64,000 nucleotides of DNA from Bacillus sp. NEB1478 (GCF_031582965.1 NZ_CP134049.1:620001-684000); one strand, 5' to 3'; shown: positions 27,455-36,807, counted from the stretch's first letter. The notes: generated from the sequence alone by a model not told the origin. Made by a program: numbers and translations.

Positions 27455-27874
27455 TTAGATTGCTTTTGGTCTTAATTCCACATCAATATTTCCACGAGTG
27501 GCTTTTGAATAAGGACAAACTTTATGAGCTTCCTTCGCCAATTCTTCTGCTTCTTCCTGTGTAACGCCATTGATCTCTATATTTAATACAGCGGCGATTT
27601 TAAATCCTCCATCTGCCTCGTCTTTCAAAAAACTAATTTCAGCAGTAGTGGTGGAGTCGATATTTTTTTTCATTTTCTTAGCAACTAAATTCAGCGCTCC
27701 GTCATAACACGATGAATAAGTAGCCGCAAACAGTTCTTCTGGATTCGTACCTTTTTTATCTGTTTTTTCAGTTGGCATAACGAGATCGACATCAATTAAA
27801 CCATCGCCAGATGTCACGTGGCCATTACGTCCGCCCTTCGCTTTTGCTGTACCTTTGAATAATGCTTCGCCCAT
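27455..27874 (-). CDS. ohrB: Organic hydroperoxide resistance protein (Ohr/OsmC)
   Basis: This thiol-dependent peroxidase (139 residues) reduces organic hydroperoxides, usually with lipoyl-protein reductant. Both reactive cysteines are present in the right contexts: NPEELFAATYSSCYDGAL (peroxidatic, about residue 56) and AHKVCPYSKATRGN (resolving, about 120). The length is normal for the family. The ribosome-binding site AAGGAGTG precedes the ATG. A SigB-like promoter is visible upstream and no OhrR gene is adjacent. Together these favour an OhrB-type general-stress protein over the peroxide-inducible OhrA. Confidence 0.9.
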   Translation of the reverse strand: MGEALFKGTAKAKGGRNGHVTSGDGLIDVDLVMPTEKTDKKGTNPEELFAATYSSCYDGALNLVAKKMKKNIDSTTTAEISFLKDEADGGFKIAAVLNIEINGVTQEEAEELAKEAHKVCPYSKATRGNIDVELRPKAI

Positions 27875-27921
27875 TACAAAATCACTCCTTAGAGAATTCG
27901 TTTACCTGTACCTTTTTTAAT

Positions 27922-27946
27922 ATTCCTTTCGTGAATTTATTTAAAC
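27922..27946 (-). promoter_or_regulatory. SigB-type promoter of ohr
   Basis: On the minus strand GTTTAA-N13-AGGAAT compares with SigB consensus GTTTAA-N13-15-GGGWAT, a full -35 match and 5 of 6 at -10. It predicts a 5' leader of about 40 bases. Confidence 0.55.
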
Positions 27947-28046
27947 ATGACGGCATTCGATACCCTTCTGCATTTTTCAACATTTTCTTGTATTAGAAAA
28001 TTTTACCCATTATGATAGTAGTTAGATTATATAAGGGGTGAGACGG

Positions 28047-28832
28047 TTGAAACGATTTTTAACTGTGTTCATCATACTAATATGTTTTCTTAGTGTGATA
28101 GGCGGACATTTTTACTATAATTACAAACTTGAGAAGACTGCTCATGCTGCAAAGTTAAAGATGAAAAATGAACCTGAAGTGCAGCCTCAAACGAAAAGTA
28201 CAGCTGTTCAAAAACAGACAAGCGACCATTTTACAAACGCTCCAAATGGCATCGCTGAACGATATCAAAAGAAAAAAGAAGCTGGGGAAGCGTTAACTTT
28301 TACACTCGTAGGGTCAAACCTGACTTCTGCAGAACCAGGATCATGGGTAAAACTTTTTACTGATAAAATGATGGCTTCATACGGAAAAGACATCTCAATC
28401 ACAACAACCAGCTTCGGTGAACAAACTAGCTTGGAATTTCCAAAAGAACAGAGTTATAAAGATTTAATCAAACAGAAATCTGATATCGTTCTCATTGAAC
28501 CAGTATTGTTGAACGATAATAACGAGATCGTTCCCATGAAGGATACTCTATATGTACTTGATCAAATGATTACAGCTATAAAAGCAGCGAATCCCGAGGC
28601 GATCATTTTGCTCCAGCCACCGAATCCAATCCATAAGCCGCAAACATATGCGATCCAGGTTAAGGATTTAGAAAAGTATGCATCTGAAAATGAGATTCCT
28701 TATGTGGACCATTGGGTTGCTTGGCCAGATGTTAATTCAGAAGAGATTTATAATTATGTCACAAAAAACTATGAGCCTAACGAAAAAGGAAACACAATTT
28801 GGGCAGAATATATGTTTAATTTATTTAAATAG
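28047..28832 (+). CDS. Membrane-anchored SGNH/GDSL hydrolase-like protein
   Basis: The 261-residue protein has one N-terminal membrane anchor (about 5-24), a low-complexity Lys/Gln linker and an extracytoplasmic alpha/beta domain from about residue 75. The start of that domain (LTFTLVGSNLTS) corresponds to the GDSL nucleophile block with GSN in place of GDS. The end (VDHWVAWPD) fits the block V histidine region of SGNH esterases found in Bacillus. TTG 28047 is used as start because AAGGGGTGAG lies at 28033-28042; an in-frame GTG at 28038 falls inside it. The substrate is unknown; an esterase acting on envelope polymers is plausible from location and family only. Confidence 0.75.
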   Translation: MKRFLTVFIILICFLSVIGGHFYYNYKLEKTAHAAKLKMKNEPEVQPQTKSTAVQKQTSDHFTNAPNGIAERYQKKKEAGEALTFTLVGSNLTSAEPGSWVKLFTDKMMASYGKDISITTTSFGEQTSLEFPKEQSYKDLIKQKSDIVLIEPVLLNDNNEIVPMKDTLYVLDQMITAIKAANPEAIILLQPPNPIHKPQTYAIQVKDLEKYASENEIPYVDHWVAWPDVNSEEIYNYVTKNYEPNEKGNTIWAEYMFNLFK

Positions 28833-28840
28833 AATGTGAG

Positions 28841-28869
28841 AAATCCTGCTGATTACGGCAGGGTTTTTT
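28841..28869 (+). terminator. Terminator after the SGNH-like gene
   Basis: AATCCTGC/GCAGGGTT stem (one G-T pair) with an 8-base loop and six T residues. Confidence 0.85.
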
Positions 28870-28938
28870 ATGACTAAATGTGATAAGGACTTAATGTGAT
28901 AAGATAGTATCATTCCGAATATAAACAGGTGATTAACG

Positions 28939-29430
28939 ATGAAAAAATTCTTCATTTATTGGCTTCCCGTCTTATTATGGGCTGGGATGATTTTTTATGC
29001 GAGCTCGCAGCCTTATGAAAAGCAGGATTTGCGGCCAACGATCTCACAATTTTTAGATATGGATTTTATAAGCTCACTATTTTCTTCGACTGTCTTTAAT
29101 TATGCAGGTGATGAAGTTAGTATCGAGAAATTAGGACCAGCTCAATTTATCGAGTTTTTTATTCGAAAAGCAGCGCATTTCTCAGTATATTTTGGTTTAG
29201 GATTCTTATTATTCCGTGCCCTAAAATTAAATTTAAACAAAGGTTTAACTTTTATTACGTCGCTCGTTTTAGCGATCCTTTATGCAGCTTCAGACGAATT
29301 TCATCAAAGCTTTACAGTTAACCGTACACCACATGTTGAAGATGTCATGATCGATTCAGTCGGTGCATTTATAGGGATAACGATCGCGCTGTTCATTTAT
29401 AGAAATTTTCACCGAAATCGAACCATTTAG
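28939..29430 (+). CDS. VanZ family membrane protein
   Basis: The 163-residue protein has about four membrane spans. It shows the VanZ family hallmarks WAGMIFYASSQP at the N-terminus, RKAAHFSVYFGLGFLLFRAL in the middle and the DEFHQSFTVNRTPHVEDVMIDSVGAFIG block near the C-terminus. VanZ-like proteins are linked to teicoplanin tolerance in enterococci, but most homologues in bacilli have no proven role. The start follows an AGGTGATT ribosome-binding site. No van resistance genes are nearby. Confidence 0.9.
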   Translation: MKKFFIYWLPVLLWAGMIFYASSQPYEKQDLRPTISQFLDMDFISSLFSSTVFNYAGDEVSIEKLGPAQFIEFFIRKAAHFSVYFGLGFLLFRALKLNLNKGLTFITSLVLAILYAASDEFHQSFTVNRTPHVEDVMIDSVGAFIGITIALFIYRNFHRNRTI

Positions 29431-29479
29431 AAACACGGAGTGCTACAATAAAAAGAAAAACTAATTTGAAGGTGATACT

Positions 29480-29722
29480 ATGCAAATGCCGATTACGGTG
29501 CATTCCAACGTTGTTACGGGTGGAAAGGAAAAACGCATTGAAGGAAACAAATTTCAAATTACACTTTCCGGCTATCAGCTTTTTATTTTAGATCATCCAT
29601 TTACATTACAAAAAAACGAAAACAGCTCCCCGACTGGGAAAGCTGTTGTAAAAGAGTTAACGTGGAAGGAAGACACCACACGACTTGTCTATGAATTGAT
29701 TGATCTTCACAGTGTTAACTAA
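29480..29722 (+). CDS. DUF2584 family protein
   Basis: The small cytoplasmic protein (80 residues) is recognised as a DUF2584 member from MQMPITVHSNVVTGGKEKRI, the GYQLF turn and the C-terminal VYELIDLHSVN. Function is unknown. The start has GAAGGTGAT upstream. Its stop overlaps the ATG of a 55-residue membrane-associated ORF (TAATG), suggesting that the two are translated together. Confidence 0.85.
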   Translation: MQMPITVHSNVVTGGKEKRIEGNKFQITLSGYQLFILDHPFTLQKNENSSPTGKAVVKELTWKEDTTRLVYELIDLHSVN

Positions 29723-29889
29723 TGGAAATGAAGCAAGATAAAAAGAAAAAGAAAGACCCAGGAGTTTTTCGAGAGTTTTTATTGGATATAAGAGACTACG
29801 CCATATTTGAAATCATTTTTGAAATTCTATGGGCGATTCTATCCTTTATTCCTCGGTTGCTCCTTCGTTTGATCAAACATCTTTACTAA
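29722..29889 (+). CDS. Small basic membrane-associated protein, 55 aa
   Basis: The ATG overlaps the DUF2584 stop codon. The peptide begins with a Lys-rich stretch (MEMKQDKKKKKDPG), then an amphipathic region and one hydrophobic segment with flanking arginines (FEILWAILSFIPRLLLRLIK). I do not recognise a family. Coupling to the upstream gene and the terminator right at its stop support it as a real gene. Confidence 0.7.
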   Translation: MEMKQDKKKKKDPGVFREFLLDIRDYAIFEIIFEILWAILSFIPRLLLRLIKHLY

Positions 29890-29917
29890 AAGCACTGGGC
29901 CGTCTCAGTGCTTTTTA
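29888..29917. terminator. Bidirectional terminator
   Basis: AAAAGCACTG/CAGTGCTTTT has a 10-bp stem with an 8-base loop and T-runs in both directions. It sits between convergent genes and overlaps the last codons of the minus-strand small membrane protein. Confidence 0.88.
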
Positions 29918-30087
29918 TCGTTCATTTCAGATTTTCTTTTATAAAAGAAACGTAAGAGAATGGCGATGAGTAAGCCGGTAAAATAAACGATGTCTTTAGT
30001 AACATCATTAAATGAAATAAACCACGACAGTATCGAAAAAGTAAATAGTACTCCTAATAGAACTAAAAATGCAGTTGACCTGCTCAA
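29905..30087 (-). CDS. Small two-span membrane protein, 60 aa
   Basis: The predicted protein has two hydrophobic helices (STAFLVLLGVLFTFSILSWF and DIVYFTGLLIAILLRFF) and a short charged tail. The TTG start at 30087 is preferred because GGGAGGAGA lies just before it. An in-frame ATG at 30102 overlaps the upstream stop codon (TAATG) and is the alternative. It is the second gene of an operon with the C39-type peptidase. Family unknown. Confidence 0.7.
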   Translation of the reverse strand: MSRSTAFLVLLGVLFTFSILSWFISFNDVTKDIVYFTGLLIAILLRFFYKRKSEMNDKKH

Positions 30088-30101
30088 ACTATCTCCTCCC
30101 A

Positions 30102-30866
30102 TTAATGAATGGTTATCGCTTGTGACCCCATCTGCTCCCATGCTTTTTGAAAAGCATCTTTCGGCAACTTCCGATTGGGTTTATTAACTAATGGATCGTT
30201 AATATAAACATTTTCCTCATCAAATCCTGTAATCACAACAGAATGTTCTTTCCATGTAATCTGAACTTTTCCTGATGGCGTGTTCCATGTACGGAACTCA
30301 TTTTCTGGCAACTTCTTAAAAGTGGCATTCGTAATAATCCAAACGGGCTTGCCCTTTTCAATATTTCGAAGTACATCCTTAAATGATTGTCCGCTGATAT
30401 CTTTTATTCTATCTGGTAAATATTTCTCTCCTAAAGAGGCTATTGGTTTATGATAGACGCCATATCCCATTTTATCAAACGTATAAATGTCTCCAACAAA
30501 TCCGTCATTCGGGTTTCCGTAATAATAGACACCGTTCTTATGTTCATACGGTGTGTCTAGTTTCTTGATCTTTTTGGCTAACTCCATTTTATCTACATCG
30601 ACCTTTGCGTATTGCAGTAGCATGGCTAAAGATGTAACCTCACAGCCTCGATCCAGTTCTGGCATTTGCATAATCAAAGGAACATTTTTAATTAAGGTTA
30701 CGCCATTCTCCTTTGTTACATTTGCTTTGTCTTGATTAGTATTTTTGTTTGAAAGCAGTGTATCCATTTTTCCTTCTTCTTGCGCTTCCGTTTTTTTATC
30801 TTGGTAGTAGCCATAGAAAGCTCCGACCATAAAAGCGAGGACTAGAATGAAAAGTAATTTTTTCAA
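30102..30866 (-). CDS. C39-like (Peptidase_C39_2) exported cysteine peptidase-like protein
   Basis: The 254-residue protein has an N-terminal signal anchor (about 4-20) and a spacer. From about residue 55 it carries a papain-like C39_2 domain: PLIMQMPELDRGCEVTSLAMLL with catalytic Cys75, then the His208 region (WKEHSVVITGFD) and the Asp in YINDPL. The family hydrolyses peptides outside the membrane, though many Bacillus members are uncharacterised. The start follows AAAGGAGC on the minus strand. It is divergent from the NlpC/P60 gene and followed by the small membrane protein. Confidence 0.85.
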   Translation of the reverse strand: MKKLLFILVLAFMVGAFYGYYQDKKTEAQEEGKMDTLLSNKNTNQDKANVTKENGVTLIKNVPLIMQMPELDRGCEVTSLAMLLQYAKVDVDKMELAKKIKKLDTPYEHKNGVYYYGNPNDGFVGDIYTFDKMGYGVYHKPIASLGEKYLPDRIKDISGQSFKDVLRNIEKGKPVWIITNATFKKLPENEFRTWNTPSGKVQITWKEHSVVITGFDEENVYINDPLVNKPNRKLPKDAFQKAWEQMGSQAITIH

Positions 30867-31060
30867 GATAAGCTCCTTTGAAATTTACTATTTTCTTTAA
30901 TATTACCAAAACATGTGAAACTTTAAGCATATTATGGTATTTCTCACACTTTTGCCCTATTTTTTATTTTCGTCATTTTTTGTTGTTCTTTTTATATATT
31001 TTAGAAGGAAATTGTCGATATAAAACGAAAGAGAAAGTAAATTAGAAAAAGGAGGAAAAA

Positions 31061-32359
31061 ATGGAAAACACAGTTGTAAAAAAGTTAGTCATGACTTCTG
31101 CTTTTGCTGGTGCTTTTTTAGCTGTTCCTCTTGTTGGTGAAGCCTCTTTAGGTGATACAACACTTAAACAGGGAATCACCCATAGCGATGTAAAAGAACT
31201 GCAATTTTTACTAAAAGAAAAAGGGTATTTCAAAGATCCAGAAACCACGACGTATTTTGGTCCTGTTACGAAGCAAGCGGTAATGGATTTTCAGAAAGCG
31301 AACGGTCTGGTTGTCGACGGTATAGTCGGTAAAAAAACGTACGGAAAACTGCTGGAAAAATCCTATCAAGAAGAGAAACCCGCAACGAACGTGGTTGTGC
31401 CGAAGCCGCCTGTTAAAGTTACAGAAGCTTCTACTAAAGTATTAAAGTTAGAATCTACTGGGCAAGATGTGGTGAATCTTCAAACCGATTTAAAATTTTT
31501 AGGCTTTTTTACCTTTTATAAAGTTACAGATTACTATGGTCCAATTACGACTGAAGCTGTTCGTAAGTTTCAAATCAGCCAAAAGCTTAAAGCGACAGGA
31601 GTTGCAGATGCAACGACATTAGATCGTCTTCAAAAAGCTGTTGCGGAAAAGAAAAATCCAGCTCCACCAAAACCAGCACCAGCACCAGCACCTGCGCCAA
31701 AACCAGAACCAACACCGGCACCACCAACACAAAGCACACCACCTCAGTCTTCAACGAAAGACTTGAAGTTCGGGATGAGAAGTGCTGAAGTTATCAAACT
31801 GCAAACACGACTTAAGAACCTTGGCTTTTTTACATATCCGATGATTACCGACTATTTTGGTACCGTAACAGAGGAAAGTGTTGAAAAGTTTCAAAAAACG
31901 TACGGACTGCCTGTGACAGGAATTGTGAACAATACCTTTTTGACCAAACTGGATGAAGTGGAAAAGCAAAAAGGAAAAACACCGAAAACGGCAGATCAGA
32001 TCACGATTAATGTTATCGCGAATGCTGCAGAATTAATGGGTACTCCTTATCAATGGGGCGGGACTACTCCAAACGGATTTGACTGCAGCGGTTTCATTCA
32101 ATATGTATTTGCAAAAGAAGGCGTACAGCTTCCGAGAACCGTTGCTCAAATGTGGAATGCGACGAGTTCAGTAAAAGAACCTGCTGTAGGAGATCTGGTC
32201 TTTTTTGAAACGTATACTTCAGGTCCTTCACATCTAGGAATCTATATTGGCAACAACCAGTTCGTTCATAGTGGGTCCAGTACTGGTGTTACATTAAGTA
32301 ATATCACATATAAGTATTGGCAAGACCGCTATCTTGGATCAAAGCACATTAACTATTAA
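31061..32359 (+). CDS. NlpC/P60 endopeptidase with three peptidoglycan-binding domains
   Basis: The secreted D,L-endopeptidase has 432 residues. A signal peptide (1-28, ending GEA) is followed by PG_binding_1 domains at about 33-95, 127-193 and 235-298. An Ala-Pro-rich linker (197-228) lies between the second and third. A C-terminal NlpC/P60 domain carries Cys342 (FDCSGF), His391 (SHLGIYIG) and His402 (FVHSG). It should cut the D-Glu-mDAP stem-peptide bond during growth or cell separation. The start has AAAGGAGG upstream. It is a single gene with a terminator. Confidence 0.93.
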   Translation: MENTVVKKLVMTSAFAGAFLAVPLVGEASLGDTTLKQGITHSDVKELQFLLKEKGYFKDPETTTYFGPVTKQAVMDFQKANGLVVDGIVGKKTYGKLLEKSYQEEKPATNVVVPKPPVKVTEASTKVLKLESTGQDVVNLQTDLKFLGFFTFYKVTDYYGPITTEAVRKFQISQKLKATGVADATTLDRLQKAVAEKKNPAPPKPAPAPAPAPKPEPTPAPPTQSTPPQSSTKDLKFGMRSAEVIKLQTRLKNLGFFTYPMITDYFGTVTEESVEKFQKTYGLPVTGIVNNTFLTKLDEVEKQKGKTPKTADQITINVIANAAELMGTPYQWGGTTPNGFDCSGFIQYVFAKEGVQLPRTVAQMWNATSSVKEPAVGDLVFFETYTSGPSHLGIYIGNNQFVHSGSSTGVTLSNITYKYWQDRYLGSKHINY

Positions 32360-32370
32360 AAGAACAAACA

Positions 32371-32409
32371 AGCACCTGTAGAGCCCTAAAACTCTAAAGG
32401 TGTTTTTTT
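32371..32409 (+). terminator. Terminator of the NlpC/P60 gene
   Basis: CACCTgTAGAG/CTCTAaAGGTG stem with one mismatch, then seven T residues. Confidence 0.85.
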
Positions 32410-32614
32410 CGTCATGAGTTTATCAGTCATATATTGCCATAACATTTGTTATACTAGCAGTTAGAGTGATTTACTTTCTTTATCATGGGCTGTTTTGGTA
32501 TACTTTGTTTTTATTTAAGAAGAGACTAGTGGATGATTTCCGCTTCAATCTACTTTTTATTTACTTTAAAAAGAACTCTTAAATAACAAAAATCCTTTAG
32601 AAAACAGTCTTATC

Positions 32615-32632
32615 TTTAAACAAATGTTTAAA
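32615..32632. promoter_or_regulatory. Palindrome TTTAAACA-AA-TGTTTAAA upstream of pbpC
   Basis: Arms of 8 bases around AA lie 29 bases before the TTG start of the penicillin-binding protein gene, placing the site in its leader or promoter. The position suits a repressor operator. The same motif occurs at 24575 and 24962. The rest of the gap from 32410 holds nothing else I can name. Confidence 0.5.
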
Positions 32633-32661
32633 TTTACTAGAGTTTTGAAAGGAGAAATGGT

Positions 32662-34671
32662 TTGAAGAATTTTTATAAAATGATTGTAATGGCCGTACTA
32701 TGTTTCGGGCTATTGACGGCATGTTCTGAGCCGCCGAAGCCGGAGAATACATTGAGAAAGTATTTAAGTTCATGGCAGAAACAAGATTTTGACAAAATGT
32801 ATGAAATGCTAGATTCTGAATCTCAAAAAGAAATAACGAAGGAAGAATTCGTAAAACGCTACAAAGGCATCTATGGGGGAATAGAAGCTACTAATCTAGC
32901 CATTCAAATGAAAAAGCAAAAGACAAAGGATGAGGATGAAAGCGAGAAAGTCACTCTTCCTTACACGGTTAAGATGGATACGCTCGCAGGTCCGATCTCC
33001 TATACACATAAAATGGGCATGAAACTCGTGGAAGATAAAGATACGCAAGAATGGAAGATTCAGTGGAATCCCTCACACATCTTCCCTGAGATGAAAAAAG
33101 GGGATACGATCTCGGCTTCGACGATCTCTCCAAAACGAGGAGCGATTGTAGACCGTGAAGGAAATCCGCTCGCTTTTGATGGGGAAGCATACGAGGTGCT
33201 GATCGTTCCTCAGGAGCTACCGAAAGATAAAAACAAAACAATCATACCGTTAGCTAAAATTTTAGGCATGTCTCCAGAAGAAATTGAAGCAAAATTAAAT
33301 CAATCATGGGTTAAGCCTGAATACAGTGTTCCAATTAAAAAAATGGCAACGGATGACCCAAATATCCACAAGGCAGTGGCATTGGATGGAGTAAAGTCTC
33401 AGAAAAAAGAAACGCGTCTATATCCTTTAAAAGAAGCAGCAGCGCATCTTACAGGCTATATCGGCCCTGTGAATGCAGAAGAACTAAAGAATCTTAAAGG
33501 AAAAGGATACTCCTCACAAGATTCGATTGGAAAAGCAGGTCTGGAACAAGTATATGAAGATCAACTACGAGGAACAAGCGGCGGGACGATTAAGATTTTA
33601 AACAGTAAAAAAGAAGAAAAATCAACTCTTGCCGAAAGCGATGTTGTGAATGGAAAAGACGTCAAGACTACGATTAATAGTCAAGTTCAACATTCCATCT
33701 ACAATCAGTTAAAAGGGGATATTGGCACGTCTTCCGCGATCCACCCAAAAACGGGGGAAGTATTGGCGTTAGTGAACAGTCCTTCTTATGATCCGAATCA
33801 GTATACATTTGGAATATCGAGGGAGTTGAGAAACAAGTGGGCGAGCGATCCAAACAATCCTAAGATGAACCGGTTTAGATACACGTTCGCACCTGGTTCG
33901 ACACTCAAACCAGTAACAGCAGCAATCGGGCTGGAAAACGGTACACTCGATCCAAATAAGGTATTTCAGATAAAAGGAAAGACGTGGCAGAAAGATGCAT
34001 CTTGGGGCAAGTATCATGTGACCCGAGTTAGCGATGTACCAGCTGTGAATTTAGAAAAAGCGCTGATCTACTCAGATAATATTTATTTTGCGCAGCAAGC
34101 TCTTAAACTGGGACAAGAAAAATTTGTGAGCGGGCTGAAGAAATTTGGATTCGGTGAGAAGCTGCCAATCTCATTTCCGTTTGGCAACTCAACGATCGGT
34201 GAAGAAGGCATGAGTGAAGTACAACTCGCAGACAGCGGCTATGGCCAAGGAAAGATCCAGATGAGTGCCCTTCATTTAGGATTAGCTTACACACCATTTA
34301 TCAACAATGGTAACTTGATCGCTCCAAAATTAGATCAAGCGAAAACAGGTTCTGCTATCTGGAAGGAAAATGTCATTTCACCAGAAACAGCCCAACTCAT
34401 TAATGCGGATCTTGTAAAAGTGGTAACCAATCCAAAAGGAACCGCACATGCCGCAGCCATGCCGAAACTGCCGCTCGCTGGTAAGACAGGAACAGCAGAA
34501 CTAAAAGCGACAAAAGGCGAAAAAGGGAAAGAACTTGGCTGGTTCGTAGCATATAACACCCAGAACCCATCACTTTTAGTAACAATGATGGTCGAAAGCG
34601 TAGAAGACAGAGGCGGCAGCCATTACCTTGTACCTAAAGTGAAAAAAGTATTTGAAGAAAACATAAAATAA
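32662..34671 (+). CDS. pbpC: Class B penicillin-binding protein, PBP2A/PbpC type (lipoprotein)
   Basis: This D,D-transpeptidase cross-links peptidoglycan outside the membrane. It has 669 residues, the same size as B. subtilis PBP3. A lipobox LLTAC puts the lipid-modified Cys at 21. An NTF2-like MecA_N domain (25-145) and the dimerisation domain (150-320) follow. The transpeptidase domain has Ser413-TLK416, SDN at 471-473 and KTG at 608-610. The MecA_N type includes low-affinity, beta-lactam-tolerant PBPs. TTG 32662 is chosen because AAAGGAG lies seven bases before it and the nearby ATG is out of frame. Upstream is a perfect palindrome that may control it. Confidence 0.93.
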   Translation: MKNFYKMIVMAVLCFGLLTACSEPPKPENTLRKYLSSWQKQDFDKMYEMLDSESQKEITKEEFVKRYKGIYGGIEATNLAIQMKKQKTKDEDESEKVTLPYTVKMDTLAGPISYTHKMGMKLVEDKDTQEWKIQWNPSHIFPEMKKGDTISASTISPKRGAIVDREGNPLAFDGEAYEVLIVPQELPKDKNKTIIPLAKILGMSPEEIEAKLNQSWVKPEYSVPIKKMATDDPNIHKAVALDGVKSQKKETRLYPLKEAAAHLTGYIGPVNAEELKNLKGKGYSSQDSIGKAGLEQVYEDQLRGTSGGTIKILNSKKEEKSTLAESDVVNGKDVKTTINSQVQHSIYNQLKGDIGTSSAIHPKTGEVLALVNSPSYDPNQYTFGISRELRNKWASDPNNPKMNRFRYTFAPGSTLKPVTAAIGLENGTLDPNKVFQIKGKTWQKDASWGKYHVTRVSDVPAVNLEKALIYSDNIYFAQQALKLGQEKFVSGLKKFGFGEKLPISFPFGNSTIGEEGMSEVQLADSGYGQGKIQMSALHLGLAYTPFINNGNLIAPKLDQAKTGSAIWKENVISPETAQLINADLVKVVTNPKGTAHAAAMPKLPLAGKTGTAELKATKGEKGKELGWFVAYNTQNPSLLVTMMVESVEDRGGSHYLVPKVKKVFEENIK

Positions 34672-34678
34672 ATTTCCT

Positions 34679-34708
34679 AAAACCTCCTTTAATGGGAGGT
34701 TTTATTTT
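34679..34708 (+). terminator. Terminator of pbpC
   Basis: AAAACCTCC/GGAGGTTTT, 9-bp stem, followed by ATTTTA. Confidence 0.85.
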
Positions 34709-34824
34709 ATACTATTATTATTGTGCAAAATATTAATTTTGGGATGGTTTATTAGATTTCTTCATTTTCCTTTAATTAATAGACTTGCAGAAAAGATTAC
34801 CAGTATATGTAAAGGGAGATATAA

Positions 34825-36807
34825 ATGAAAAAAATAGCACTGTGTTTGTTATTGATCACTGTTTTCTTTTCACAAATTAATAATGTTAATGCTGATAGTA
34901 AGCAAGAAGATGTAATTATCTTATTCAATAAAGAAATTAATAAAGATATCGTAGAAAAAAATGGTGGCCGAGTTAAACATACGTTTAAACAGCTTCCGAT
35001 GGTAACAGCAACAATTCCAGCGAACAAGTTAACTCTATTAAAAAATGATTCTAGTATTAAATCTGTACAAATCAATCAAAAAATTCAAGCTGAAGGACAA
35101 GTTGTTGATTGGGGAATTAACAAAACGGCTACTCCAAGGGCTTGGAGTTCTAATTTTACAGGTAAAGGTGTAAAGATTGCCATTCTTGATACAGGTATAT
35201 CACCACATAATGATCTTCAAATTTCTGGTGGTGTTTCTTTTAAATCCTATACGAAATCATATTATGACGATAACGGACATGGCACACATATGGCAGGCAT
35301 TATCGGTGCGAAAAATAATAGTTTTGGTTCTGTTGGAATTGCACCAAACGCAAGTCTTTATGCTGTGAAAGTTCTTGATAAAACAGGTGAAGGTGAAATT
35401 GATACCCTTATAAAAGGGATTGAATGGTCCATTACTAATAAGATGGATATTATTAACCTCAGTCTTTCACTAGAAGAACAAGTAGATTCACAAGCATTAA
35501 GAGCGGTTTTACAAAAAGCTTATAATAGCGGCATTCTTATTGTAGGTGCAGCAGGTAATCATGGCAGATCTAACGGCAGTGGAGATACGGTAGAATATCC
35601 TGCTCGCTACAATACTGTCATTGCAGCAGCAGCAATAGATTCTTCAAATAGAAGATTAACAAATTCAGCAACAGGATCAACTGTTGAGATTTCAGCACCA
35701 GGTGGAAACATCTATAGTACGTATTTAAATAATGGATATGCGAGAATGAGCGGAACTTCAGTTGCTTCTTCTTTTGTAACGGGAGATCTTGCACTCTTAA
35801 AAGAGCGCTATCCAGGTGCTTCCAACAGTACACTTCGTTCCAAATTACAAGAGCTTACATTGGAGCTTGGTGCAAACGGGAAAGATCCTTTTTACGGCTA
35901 TGGTTTAATTCAATCACCATCCAATAAAGGAAAAGTACAAAGATTAGCAGGGAAAAACCGTTTTGAGGTAGCTGTAAATGTGGCTGAAAGAGGATTTGCT
36001 TCTGACAGTAGCAGTAATATCGTAATAATAGCAAATCACGACGCTTTTGCAGATGCGCTTGCAGCATCGCCATTAGCTTATCAGTATAATGCACCTATTT
36101 TGCTCACCCAAGCAGATAAACTAACTACAGAAACGAAGAATGAAATCACTAAGCTGAATCCAGAAGAGGTAATAGTAGTTGGAGGAAGTGGAAGTGTATC
36201 TAATAAGGTTTTCAATGAAGTAGATTCATTGGTAAAAAACGTTAGAAGAATCGCTGGCAAAGACCGCTTCGAAGTTTCTTTTAACATTGCAAAAGAAATT
36301 GGTGGAGCAGAAACAGCCATTGTTGCAAATGGCTTAAACTTTCCTGATGCACTTGCAATCGCACCATATGCAGCAAGAAATAAATTTCCTATATTGCTAA
36401 CTATACCAAATCGATTGCCTGCTGAAACAAGCAATGCTTTACAGGGTGTTAAAAAGACAATCGTAGTTGGCGGACCTGCAAGTGTGAGTGAAGACGTATA
36501 TAAGCATTTACCTAATCCAATGAGAATTGGCGGTAAAAATCGTTTTGAAGTTTCGACTAATATTATTAAAGACCTAAGATTACCTGCGAATCAGGCCTTT
36601 TTGGCTACAGGTCTGACTTTTGCTGATGCTCTTACAGGATCAGTCTTAGCTGCTAAAAATAATGCGCCTTTATTACTAACAGGAAGAGATCGATTACCTG
36701 ACATTGTTTCGACATTGGTAAAAGAAAAAGGAACGTTACAAATGACTATATTAGGCGGAAATGGTTCAGTTTCTGGGGCTATTCAAACAAGATTGGAAAA
36801 TCAATAA
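34825..36807 (+). CDS. Subtilisin-like S8 protease with three CWB2 cell-wall-binding repeats
   Basis: The secreted serine protease is tethered to the wall and has 660 residues. A signal peptide (1-23) and an inhibitor-I9-like prodomain (27-90) come first. The peptidase domain has Asp122 (ILDTG), His152 (NGHGTHMAG), oxyanion Asn245 (AAGN) and Ser312 (SGTSVAS). Three CWB2 repeats fill about 374-660, each with a version of RxAGKNRFEVAVN, FADALAASPLA and VVGGSGSVS. CWB2 units act as trimers that bind anionic wall polymers. The gene is the first of five CWB2 genes in this island. The ribosome-binding site AAGGGAGA supports the ATG. Confidence 0.93.
   Translation: MKKIALCLLLITVFFSQINNVNADSKQEDVIILFNKEINKDIVEKNGGRVKHTFKQLPMVTATIPANKLTLLKNDSSIKSVQINQKIQAEGQVVDWGINKTATPRAWSSNFTGKGVKIAILDTGISPHNDLQISGGVSFKSYTKSYYDDNGHGTHMAGIIGAKNNSFGSVGIAPNASLYAVKVLDKTGEGEIDTLIKGIEWSITNKMDIINLSLSLEEQVDSQALRAVLQKAYNSGILIVGAAGNHGRSNGSGDTVEYPARYNTVIAAAAIDSSNRRLTNSATGSTVEISAPGGNIYSTYLNNGYARMSGTSVASSFVTGDLALLKERYPGASNSTLRSKLQELTLELGANGKDPFYGYGLIQSPSNKGKVQRLAGKNRFEVAVNVAERGFASDSSSNIVIIANHDAFADALAASPLAYQYNAPILLTQADKLTTETKNEITKLNPEEVIVVGGSGSVSNKVFNEVDSLVKNVRRIAGKDRFEVSFNIAKEIGGAETAIVANGLNFPDALAIAPYAARNKFPILLTIPNRLPAETSNALQGVKKTIVVGGPASVSEDVYKHLPNPMRIGGKNRFEVSTNIIKDLRLPANQAFLATGLTFADALTGSVLAAKNNAPLLLTGRDRLPDIVSTLVKEKGTLQMTILGGNGSVSGAIQTRLENQ

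Noticed and set aside
31672..31735. CCAGCACCAGCA-like short tandem repeat
   Set aside because: It encodes the Ala-Pro linker of the NlpC/P60 protein; a coding low-complexity stretch rather than an independent element.
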